From: Candidatus Limivicinus faecipullorum
GTDB taxonomy: Bacteria; Bacillota; Clostridia; Oscillospirales; Oscillospiraceae
Assembly: GCA_018711755.1 (NCBI GenBank)
Contig: DVHY01000095.1
Span: 1 to 16,818, forward strand
Direction: 5' to 3'
Length of the DNA: 16,818 nucleotides
Shown: positions 1-6,135 of the stretch, in pieces
Layout: each line of letters opens with the position of its first letter
Numbering within the stretch: the first letter of the stretch is position 1
Translations under genes and position numbers: made by a program
Notes under the pieces: generated by a model
The model's input: the letters and a program-made list of their open reading frames with translations, nothing else
Database searches by the model: none
Told to the model about the DNA's origin: nothing

Positions 1-4
1 CGCG

Positions 5-45
5 AAATAGAAAGCGCCGGAGCAAAGCGGACTTTGCTCCGACGC
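5..45 (-). terminator. Intrinsic terminator of tRNA-Pro
   Basis: Reading the minus strand, a perfect 10-bp stem (arms 18-27 and 32-41, 4-nt loop), lengthened by an outer GCG/CGC clamp, starts immediately after the tRNA CCA end. A T-rich tail (TTTCTATTT) follows. This is a standard intrinsic terminator and it ends the tRNA transcript. Confidence 0.85.
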
Positions 46-121
46 TGGTCGGAGTGGGGAGATTCGAACTCCCGGCCTCATGGACCCGAACCATGCGCGC
101 TACCAACTGCGCTACACCCCG
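46..121 (-). tRNA. tRNA-Pro (anticodon CGG)
   Basis: The reverse complement folds as a full cloverleaf. The acceptor stem is CGGGGTG/CACTCCG with one G-U pair, and the D-arm is GCGCAGTTGGTAGCGC. The anticodon stem is CATGG/CCATG with loop TTCGGGT, so the anticodon is CGG, which reads the proline codon CCG. The T-arm is GGGAG-TTCGAAT-CTCCC. The discriminator is A73 and the first pair is C1-G72, as expected for bacterial tRNA-Pro. The CCA end is encoded (46-48). The gene has its own promoter and terminator, so it is a single-gene transcription unit. Confidence 0.97.
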
Positions 122-200
122 AAATCAGATATCAGATCATGCCGGCAGCATAGGTCAGAGCACACATGTGCCGCCGTAAAACTCTCTGCACAGCCATTAC

Positions 201-229
201 ATTATAATTATCAATGCCGCCCTTGTCAA
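201..229 (-). promoter_or_regulatory. Perfect-consensus sigma-A-type promoter for tRNA-Pro
   Basis: On the minus strand TTGACA (229-224) and TATAAT (206-201) are separated by exactly 17 bp, an exact match to the housekeeping consensus. Transcription should begin near 194, giving a leader of about 70 nt before the tRNA. Its -35 box is shared with a possible promoter on the opposite strand. Confidence 0.9.
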
Positions 230-272
230 GAAGAAACTGTCTCATATATTTCCCGCACAGGGAATATACATA
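223..272 (+). promoter_or_regulatory. Candidate promoters of the spoIVF-like pair
   Basis: There are two overlapping candidates. The first resembles sigma-E: ATATATT (244-250), a 14-bp spacer, then TATACATA (265-272). Compared with the Bacillus sigma-E pattern (-35 ending ATATT, -10 CATACA-type), both core elements are recognisable. The second resembles sigma-A: TTGTCA (223-228), a 16-bp spacer, then TATATT (245-250), with its -35 lying on the reverse complement of the tRNA promoter -35. The spoIVF operon of B. subtilis is sigma-E dependent, which favours the first. However, its predicted start would leave only about 12 nt before the ATG. Confidence 0.4.
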
Positions 273-290
273 TTTTCAGGGGGTGGCGCA

Positions 291-1055
291 ATGCGGGAAT
301 TCAAGGTATATCTGGCCTCGGCTCTCTTCATATGTCTCACGGCAGTGAAGCTGTGCTTCCCCCAGCTCCCTTCCCAGCTGCGCCGGCAGGTCGGGGACCT
401 GCTGTTCAGCGGCCGGGACTATGGACAGACCATACAGGCCATGGGCCGATCCCTGGCTCAGGGGAAGCTGGAGGAGCAGTTGGTCCAAGCCCTGGAATAC
501 ATCGGTCCCGGGGACGGCGGCCGGCAGGAGGCTGTTCAGGTGGGCGAGACCTGGGATGTCCCCCTATCCGGCGGCGTGGCCCCGGAGGCGGCCGGGGCGG
601 AGGACAACGCTTCCGGCTCTGCTTCCGGGCTTGAGCTCCCCCACAATGTCTCCTCCCAGGTCCCCGCCCTGCCCTTTGAATACGTCTCTCCTGCTCTGGG
701 GAAAGTCTCATCCCGGTTCGGCTACAGGGAAGACCCCATGGAGGGAGAGGCCGCTTTCCATTACGGCGTTGACCTGGCCGCCGACAGCGGAGACAAGGTC
801 CTGGCTTTTGCCCAAGGCGTAGTACTTGCCGCCGGGACGGACGAGGGCTACGGCAATTACTGCCTTATACAGCACCCTGAAGCATACGTCACTCTCTACG
901 CCCACATGGAAGAGTGTCTGGTACAGGAGGAGCAGGAAGTGGAAAAAGGGCAGCTCATAGGCTATGTGGGGCAAAGCGGGAAAGCCACCGGCCCCCACCT
1001 GCATTTTGAACTGCTCTGCCAGGGGAGCTATCTGGACCCGGAGAATTATCTATGA
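291..1055 (+). CDS. spoIVFA: M23 (LytM) peptidase-family membrane protein, SpoIVFA-like
   Basis: This 254-residue protein has one N-terminal membrane segment (about residues 5-22), a low-complexity linker (about 75-125) and a C-terminal M23/LytM domain (about 135-254). The zinc-ligand pattern of the family is visible: HYGVD (H157, D161), YAHM (H205) and PHLHFEL (H236, H238). In B. subtilis, SpoIVFA is a membrane-anchored M23-fold protein that holds the intramembrane protease SpoIVFB inactive in the forespore outer membrane until engulfment. The next gene is an M50 protease, and its start overlaps this stop codon (ATGA), so the two are translationally coupled; that pairing is the main reason for the SpoIVFA name. 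The ATG at 291 follows an AGGGGGT ribosome site. Unlike a purely regulatory protein, this one keeps a plausible catalytic site, so an active endopeptidase cannot be excluded. The M23 family is certain and the SpoIVFA role is likely. Confidence 0.82.
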   Translation: MREFKVYLASALFICLTAVKLCFPQLPSQLRRQVGDLLFSGRDYGQTIQAMGRSLAQGKLEEQLVQALEYIGPGDGGRQEAVQVGETWDVPLSGGVAPEAAGAEDNASGSASGLELPHNVSSQVPALPFEYVSPALGKVSSRFGYREDPMEGEAAFHYGVDLAADSGDKVLAFAQGVVLAAGTDEGYGNYCLIQHPEAYVTLYAHMEECLVQEEQEVEKGQLIGYVGQSGKATGPHLHFELLCQGSYLDPENYL

Positions 1056-1657
1056 GCAGAGAGCATTTCGGAATAAGCGCCGCCGCAATATTGCTGGCCG
1101 CTCTTATATATTTCGTCGCCGACGTGGACAAGATACTGGCCCTGCTGATACCGGCTCTTTTCCACGAGCTGGGCCACGTGTTCACCCTGCGGCTGCTCGG
1201 GCTGCGCATAAGCGGATTTCGCGCGGAGCTGAAAGGTCTGTGCATAGGCTACAGCGGCTACACCGGCGCTTTGGGCCATGCCCTGGCCGCCGCAGCCGGG
1301 CCTCTGTGGGGGCTGATATACGCAATGGCCGCCTCCCTTCTGGCTCAGCGCCTGGCATGCCAATGGCTGGAGCTCAGCGCAGGCGTCAGCCTGCTCCTGT
1401 CCCTGTTCAATCTTTTGCCGGCCCTGCCTCTGGACGGCGGGCGAATATTATATGCCCTCTCCTCCCCTTTCATGAGCGAGGCCTCCGCCAGGAGACTGGT
1501 GGATATCTCCAGCCTTGTTGTGGGGCTCATGCTTCTGGCCCTGGGCACTTACCTGATGCTGAGGGGATTTGGCGCCGCTATGGACCTGGCCGCAATATGG
1601 CTGCTGGCCTATACCGGCACGGAGCGCAGGGCCTTTCGTTCCCGTGAAATGATATGA
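1052..1657 (+). CDS. spoIVFB: M50 intramembrane zinc metalloprotease, SpoIVFB-like
   Basis: This is a 201-residue polytopic membrane protein of the site-2 protease family. The zinc motif HELGH is at 38-42 inside a hydrophobic segment. The third ligand motif NLLPALPLDGGR is at 120-131 with D128, the standard LDG signature. Several other hydrophobic stretches span residues 10-33, 75-97, 106-125 and 150-190. In sporulation, SpoIVFB cleaves pro-sigma-K within the mother-cell membrane; that role is inferred here from the coupled upstream M23 gene. The protein is shorter than B. subtilis SpoIVFB (about 288 residues) and ends soon after the last membrane segments, so the C-terminal CBS region of the Bacillus protein is absent. 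The ATG lies in the overlap ATGA at 1052. Of its 12 Ile codons, 11 are ATA. Confidence 0.85.
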   Translation: MSREHFGISAAAILLAALIYFVADVDKILALLIPALFHELGHVFTLRLLGLRISGFRAELKGLCIGYSGYTGALGHALAAAAGPLWGLIYAMAASLLAQRLACQWLELSAGVSLLLSLFNLLPALPLDGGRILYALSSPFMSEASARRLVDISSLVVGLMLLALGTYLMLRGFGAAMDLAAIWLLAYTGTERRAFRSREMI

Positions 1658-1660
1658 TAA

Positions 1661-1705
1661 GGAGAGGGCGTATACCGCCCTCTCCCGGTCTTATTTGTTT
1701 TTGTT
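1661..1705 (+). terminator. Intrinsic terminator after spoIVFB-like gene
   Basis: A perfect 10-bp stem, GGAGAGGGCG (1661-1670) with CGCCCTCTCC (1676-1685), has a 5-nt loop. A T-rich tail follows (1689-1705, TTATTTGTTTTTGTTTT). It starts four bases after the stop codon and also separates the convergent lipoprotein gene. Confidence 0.92.
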
Positions 1706-2437
1706 TTACTGTGCGTCGATGTTTGCCAGAGCCTGCTCATTGCTGCCCAGGACGACCACCTTCAGAGGAGTGGTCTGGGCGGGCACGCTCTTGGTGGACT
1801 CGGCATAGAACACCAGCAGGTCCATATTTGCCAGTTCCGCCTCACAGGGCTGGCCATTCCGGTCCACAATCTCCACCTCGTCGCTCATGTTGAGCGCCAG
1901 GGTGTTGCCCAGGCCCGTCAGCAGCCCTTCCTCATCGGCTACAAAGGTATCGGCACAGGTGAAAACCGGGCTCTCCGCCTCAGGGTCCTCAATAATGATT
2001 ATCTCCGCCTGGTACTGGGGAGGCATTATCAGGGGTGCGGGGGTGTAGGCCCCGGTGTAGACGGTGATCAGGTCTCCTGCCTCGATGTCGCTCACGGAGA
2101 GCTGATTGCCCTGGGCGTCAAACACCAGAGTGTCCTGGGTGGGTACAAAGTTTATGGTATTCTCATAGTTTTCCGCATCGTTAACATCTGTAGTCGTCTG
2201 GATGAACTCCTCCACCACATCGGTCACAGTCGCCTGATTTGCGATGTAGCTGGCCATGGGCTCCAGTTCCACGGAGTCTCCGCTCTCATCGGCGGGGGCT
2301 TCGGTCTCTGCGGGGCTCTCAGTGGCGGCGGGAGTTTCGGTCGGTGCGGGGGTCTCGGTGGGCTGAGCGGCGCTGCTGCCGCAGCCTGCGCAAAGCAGGG
2401 CCATGATCAAAAGAAACGCAATAACAGTCTTTTTCAT
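1706..2437 (-). CDS. Secreted lipoprotein with Thr/Pro/Glu linker and two similar domains
   Basis: I do not recognise a named family. The 243-residue precursor starts with a lipoprotein signal: MKK, a hydrophobic core, and the lipobox LCAGC with C19 as the lipidated residue. The mature protein would therefore be anchored to the outer face of the membrane. Residues about 25-55 form an acidic, low-complexity linker built from repeats of the type PTETPA/ATESPAE. The rest contains two segments of similar order (about 85-155 and 165-235). Each has a run near 'LxFDAQGNQLS' or 'VEIVDRNGQPC', then 'IEAGDLITVY' or 'LANMDLLVFY', then a T/P-rich turn and a closing beta strand (AEIIII or LKVVVL). That suggests a duplicated small beta domain. 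The ATG follows AAGGAAAA. It sits alone between two terminators, so it should have its own promoter, but I found no convincing one in 2440-2567. No substrate or role can be assigned. Confidence 0.82.
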   Translation of the reverse strand: MKKTVIAFLLIMALLCAGCGSSAAQPTETPAPTETPAATESPAETEAPADESGDSVELEPMASYIANQATVTDVVEEFIQTTTDVNDAENYENTINFVPTQDTLVFDAQGNQLSVSDIEAGDLITVYTGAYTPAPLIMPPQYQAEIIIIEDPEAESPVFTCADTFVADEEGLLTGLGNTLALNMSDEVEIVDRNGQPCEAELANMDLLVFYAESTKSVPAQTTPLKVVVLGSNEQALANIDAQ

Positions 2438-2567
2438 TTTATTTTCCTTTTCCTTTTAAAATTCCCGTGTCTGTTGACTTGGTCTTTGCAGCGGGGGACG
2501 AGCTCATTTCCCTCCGGCTACGCATTATTAGACTACATACAGCCAATATTGTTTCCGTATAAATTGT

Positions 2568-2603
2568 AAAAAAACTGTGCATCTTTTGTGACGCACAGTT
2601 TTT
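2568..2603 (-). terminator. Intrinsic terminator after nadE, end of the seven-gene cluster
   Basis: On the minus strand, AAAAACTGTGC (2603-2593) pairs with GCACAGTTTTT (2580-2570) across a 12-nt loop, and a run of seven T follows. It lies 22 nt after the nadE stop. It is the only clear terminator between the glnA leader and this point. Confidence 0.9.
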
Positions 2604-2625
2604 CAATAGTCTTCCGGACCCGGGC

Positions 2626-3357
2626 TCAGCCCTTGTCGTAGGTCCTTATGGGTCTGCGCTTGTGCTCGCTGCCCCGGTGCATGCGCTCTATTATTGCCGC
2701 AGCTTTTTCGTTGGTGCTGCCGGTGAGCAGCAGCTCGTCCAGGTCGGCGTACTTAAAGCCCATCTCGTCCTCGTCGGTCTGCCCGTCGAAAAGCCCGGCG
2801 GAAGGGGCTTTGTCAAGGATGCAGGCCGGGGCGTCCAGATAGCGGAGGAATTCAAAGATCTCCTTCACCGTCAGGTCGCTGATGGGGTTAAAGTCATGGG
2901 CCCCGTCGCCCCATTTGGTGAAGTAGCCCACATAGGCCTCGCTGCGGTTGCCGGTGCCGGCCACCAGGCGGCCCTCACTGGCGGCTATTGCATAGAGGGT
3001 GGTCATGCGCAGGCGGGGAGCAATGTTCACATCCGCCATCTTGTTCACTTCGGTGGCGCTGGCCAGCTGGGAGAGCATGGCCTCCTTCACCGGGCTCAGG
3101 TCCACCACCCGGGTCTCGATATTAAACTGCTTTGCAAGGGTCTCGCCGTCCCTGGCGTCCAGCTCATAGTTCCTCTTGGAGGAGCAGGGCATGATAACGC
3201 CCACAGTGTCCTCGCAGGCGGCTTTGCAGATTATGCCCACCAGGGCGGAGTCCTTGCCGCCGCTGTTGCCGAACACTATGCCCTTTGCTCCGCTCTCCTT
3301 CAGAAGCTGTTTAACGAAGGCCACACGGCCTTCAAATTCCTTTTTATAGTCTCTCAT
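2626..3357 (-). CDS. nadE: NH3-dependent NAD+ synthetase
   Basis: This 243-residue enzyme adenylates and amidates deamido-NAD to form NAD+. The ATP-pyrophosphatase P-loop SGGKDS is at 32-37. GTGNRSE (134-140) and KAPSAGLFDGQTDEDEMG (about 183-200) are the second nucleotide and substrate-binding motifs, and the family's basic C-terminal HKRR is at 232-235. The protein lacks the N-terminal nitrilase-type glutaminase domain of the longer NadE form, so it must use free ammonia, fitting a location in a nitrogen-assimilation cluster. It is the last gene of the minus-strand series, 44 nt after purA, with an AGAGGAGAG ribosome site. A terminator follows directly. Confidence 0.95.
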   Translation of the reverse strand: MRDYKKEFEGRVAFVKQLLKESGAKGIVFGNSGGKDSALVGIICKAACEDTVGVIMPCSSKRNYELDARDGETLAKQFNIETRVVDLSPVKEAMLSQLASATEVNKMADVNIAPRLRMTTLYAIAASEGRLVAGTGNRSEAYVGYFTKWGDGAHDFNPISDLTVKEIFEFLRYLDAPACILDKAPSAGLFDGQTDEDEMGFKYADLDELLLTGSTNEKAAAIIERMHRGSEHKRRPIRTYDKG

Positions 3358-3373
3358 TGCTCTCTCCTCTCTT

Positions 3374-3388
3374 CCGGGCAGGGCCCGG
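3374..3388 (-). other. Small intercistronic hairpin between purA and nadE
   Basis: CCGGGC (3374-3379) and GCCCGG (3383-3388) form a 6-bp all-GC stem with a 3-nt loop. There is no T tract after it in the direction of transcription, so it is not a terminator. It could mark a processing or stability point in the transcript. Confidence 0.4.
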
Positions 3389-3401
3389 TCCAGAATTCAG
3401 C

Positions 3402-4670
3402 TCAGAACATCTCCACGTACTCATCCCGGCCCGCGCCCACGGAAACATACTTTATGGGGCAGCCCACGGCCTTCTCCAGATACCGGATATAGTTCAGGGC
3501 AGCCTGAGGCAGGTCCTCCACCTTGCGGCAGCCTGACACGTCGCCGAAGCCCTCCACATACTCTATGATGGGTTTTGCCCGTTCCAGCCTGTCGCCGGAG
3601 GGGAAGCTCTCCGTCCGCACCCCGTCCACATCGTAGGCCACGCACACAGGAATCTTATCCAGGTAGGACAGCACGTCCAGCTTGGTCAGGGCAATGGCGT
3701 CGGCCCCCTGGACCTGAACGCCGTAGCGGGAAGCGGGCACGTCAAAGGGGCCAACTCTCCTGGGCCTGCCCGTGGCGGCGCCGTACTCACCGCCGGCGGC
3801 TCTCAGCTTCTCGGCCTCCTCGCCGAACATCTCGGCGGTAAAGGGGCCCTCTCCCACGCAGGTGGAGTAGGCTTTCATAATGCCCACGGTGTTGTCCAGC
3901 TTTTTGCCCGGGATGCCCGCGCCGGTGGTGGCGTAGGAGGCCAGGGTCTGGGAAGAGGAGGTGTAGGGATAGATGCCGAAGTCGATGTCTCTCAGAGCGC
4001 CCAGCTGGGCCTCGAACATGATATTTTTGCCCTGGGCAACTGCCTGGTTGAGATATGCCACCACGTCGGTGACGTAGGGCAGTATCTTGCTGCCATAATT
4101 TCTGAGCCAATCCATTATTTCATCGGCCTTTATGGGCTCATGGCCATAGCCGGTGACGGTAATATTTTTCCACTCTACAATATCTTTCACCTTGCCTGCA
4201 AGGCTGTCCATATCGTAGAGGTCCTCCATGCGGATGCCCTTCTTGCTGTACTTGTCGGAATAGACGGGTGCGATGCCCCGGCGGGTGGAGCCGAACTTCT
4301 TGTCCGCCAGGCGCTCCTCCTCCATCACGTCCTGCATCCGGTGATAGGGCAGGCAGATTATGGCCTTCTCGCTTATCTTCAGGTTATCGGGAGTGATGGA
4401 TATGCCCTTCTCGGTAAGGCGGCCTATCTCCCCCACCAGATGCTCGATGTCCACTACCATGCCGTTTCCCATGACGTTCACGGTGGTCTCCCTCAGTATG
4501 CCGGAGGGCAGCAGGTTCAATATGAAAGTGCCTTTGTCATTGACCACGGTATGTCCGGCGTTGTTGCCGCCCTGATAACGGCAGATCACGTCATAGTCGG
4601 AGCTCAGCAGGTCCACCATACGGCCCTTGCCTTCGTCTCCCCAGTTGATTCCAACAATTGCGCTCAGCAT
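3402..4670 (-). CDS. purA: Adenylosuccinate synthetase
   Basis: This 422-residue enzyme catalyses the GTP-dependent joining of IMP and aspartate to adenylosuccinate, the first committed step to AMP. The N-terminal phosphate-binding loop reads INWGDEGKGR (8-17) with the catalytic Asp at D12. GGNNAGHTV follows at 34-42 with the catalytic His at H40. The canonical QWGDEGKGK is changed at its first and last positions (N and R), both conservative. STRRGIAP and TGRPRRVG further on match the GTP/IMP contacts, and the length is normal for the family (about 420-430). The ATG follows AAAGGGG with 18 nt to the purB stop. PurB, which acts directly on the product, is encoded just upstream, so the two consecutive steps are co-transcribed. 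Confidence 0.97.
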   Translation of the reverse strand: MLSAIVGINWGDEGKGRMVDLLSSDYDVICRYQGGNNAGHTVVNDKGTFILNLLPSGILRETTVNVMGNGMVVDIEHLVGEIGRLTEKGISITPDNLKISEKAIICLPYHRMQDVMEEERLADKKFGSTRRGIAPVYSDKYSKKGIRMEDLYDMDSLAGKVKDIVEWKNITVTGYGHEPIKADEIMDWLRNYGSKILPYVTDVVAYLNQAVAQGKNIMFEAQLGALRDIDFGIYPYTSSSQTLASYATTGAGIPGKKLDNTVGIMKAYSTCVGEGPFTAEMFGEEAEKLRAAGGEYGAATGRPRRVGPFDVPASRYGVQVQGADAIALTKLDVLSYLDKIPVCVAYDVDGVRTESFPSGDRLERAKPIIEYVEGFGDVSGCRKVEDLPQAALNYIRYLEKAVGCPIKYVSVGAGRDEYVEMF

Positions 4671-4688
4671 TTAGATTATCCCCTTTTA

Positions 4689-6128
4689 TTATACATTTAT
4701 ATTTGTGCGGATCTTTTCTTCAAGGAACTCCCTGTTGTCATCCAGCAGCCTGCGTACCTGGGCCACGTAATCTTCGGTCTGCTCCACAGCCATGCCGGTA
4801 AAGCAGCTGTCGGCTATTATCTCATCCAGCTCGGCGCGGCTGAGAGCGAACACCGGGTCGGCGGCTATGCGGTCCAGCAGGTCATTGGAGGCCCCCTCCT
4901 GCTTTATGGCCTTGCCGGCAGCCACGGAGTGCTCCCGGATGGCCTCATGGAGAGTCTGACGGTCGCCGCCTTTTTTCACGCAGTACATGAGGATATTCTC
5001 CGTGGCGAAGAAGGGCAGCTCCTCGTTCCAGTGTCTTTGGATGACTTTGGGATAGACGGTGACGCCGCTTATCACATTTATATACAGGTTCAGTATGCCG
5101 TCCACCGCCAGGAAAGCCTCGGGTATGCTTATGCGGCGGTTGGCGGAGTCGTCCAGGGTGCGCTCCAGCCACTGGGTCCCGGCGGTCATGGCCGGGTTCA
5201 TGGCGTCGGCAATGACGAACTTTGCCAGGGAGGCAATGCGCTCGCTGCGCATGGGATTGCGCTTGTAGGCCATGGCGGAGGAGCCCACCTGTCCGGCCTC
5301 AAAGGGCTCGTCGAACTCCTTGAGATGGGACAGGAGCCTGATATCCCCAGAGAATTTCTGAGCGCTCTGGGCAATGCCGGAGAGCACGGACAAGGTGAAA
5401 TAGTCCACCTTCCGGGTATAGGTCTGGCCGCTGACGGCGTAGGCCCCGGTAAAGCCGGCCTTCTCCACCACCTTTTTCTCCAGGGCCTTCACCTTTTCCC
5501 CGTCGCCCCCGAAGAGCTCCAGGAAGCTGGCCCCGGTGCCGGTGGTGCCACGGCAGCCCAGGAGCTTGAGATTGCCAAGGCAGAAATCCAGCTGCTCCAG
5601 GTCCATCACCAGATCCTGAAGCCACAGGGTGGCCCGCTTGCCCACGGTGGTGGGCTGAGCGGCCTGGAAGTGGGTATAGGCCAGGGTGGGCAGGTCCTTG
5701 TATTTCTCCGCAAAATCGGCGGTGGCCTTTATGGCGTTGAGAAGCAGCCTGCGTATAAGCCGCAGGGCGTCCCTTTGAAGAATGAGGTCGGTATTGTCGC
5801 CCACGTAGCAGCTGGTGGCTCCCAGGTGGATGATGGGCTTTGCCTTGGGGCAGGCAAGAGCAAAGGTATAGATATGGGCCATGACGTCATGGCGCACCTC
5901 GGCCTCCCGTTTGCGGGCTGTCTCATAATCTATATCATACAGGTGGGAGCGCATCTCGTCAAGCTGTTCCTGGCTGATATCCAGCCCCAGCTCCTTTTCG
6001 CTCTCCGCCAGGATGAGCCAGAGCTTGCGCCAGGTGGAAAACTTCCTGTCGTCGGAGAATATCTCCTGCATCTCCCGGCTGGCGTAACGCTTGCACAGAG
6101 GATTATCATATCTGTCCTTCAATACCAT
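4689..6128 (-). CDS. purB: Adenylosuccinate lyase
   Basis: This fumarase/aspartase-superfamily lyase (479 residues) cleaves adenylosuccinate to AMP plus fumarate, and SAICAR to AICAR. Visible motifs are EVRHDVMAH (77-85), HLGATS (101-106), THFQAAQPT (152-160) and the superfamily signature VGSSAMAYKRNPMRSE (281-296). It lies 7 nt after the glmS stop. The start is doubtful: the GGAGG ribosome site overlaps the glmS stop and ends only 2 nt before the ATG at 6128. A TTG at 6122 is 8 nt from the same site and would give MKDRYDNPL, which resembles the usual N-terminus of clostridial PurB as I remember it. I keep the ATG as the conventional boundary but think TTG at 6122 is at least as likely. Confidence 0.96.
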   Translation of the reverse strand: MVLKDRYDNPLCKRYASREMQEIFSDDRKFSTWRKLWLILAESEKELGLDISQEQLDEMRSHLYDIDYETARKREAEVRHDVMAHIYTFALACPKAKPIIHLGATSCYVGDNTDLILQRDALRLIRRLLLNAIKATADFAEKYKDLPTLAYTHFQAAQPTTVGKRATLWLQDLVMDLEQLDFCLGNLKLLGCRGTTGTGASFLELFGGDGEKVKALEKKVVEKAGFTGAYAVSGQTYTRKVDYFTLSVLSGIAQSAQKFSGDIRLLSHLKEFDEPFEAGQVGSSAMAYKRNPMRSERIASLAKFVIADAMNPAMTAGTQWLERTLDDSANRRISIPEAFLAVDGILNLYINVISGVTVYPKVIQRHWNEELPFFATENILMYCVKKGGDRQTLHEAIREHSVAAGKAIKQEGASNDLLDRIAADPVFALSRAELDEIIADSCFTGMAVEQTEDYVAQVRRLLDDNREFLEEKIRTNINV

Positions 6129-6135
6129 GTCCTCC

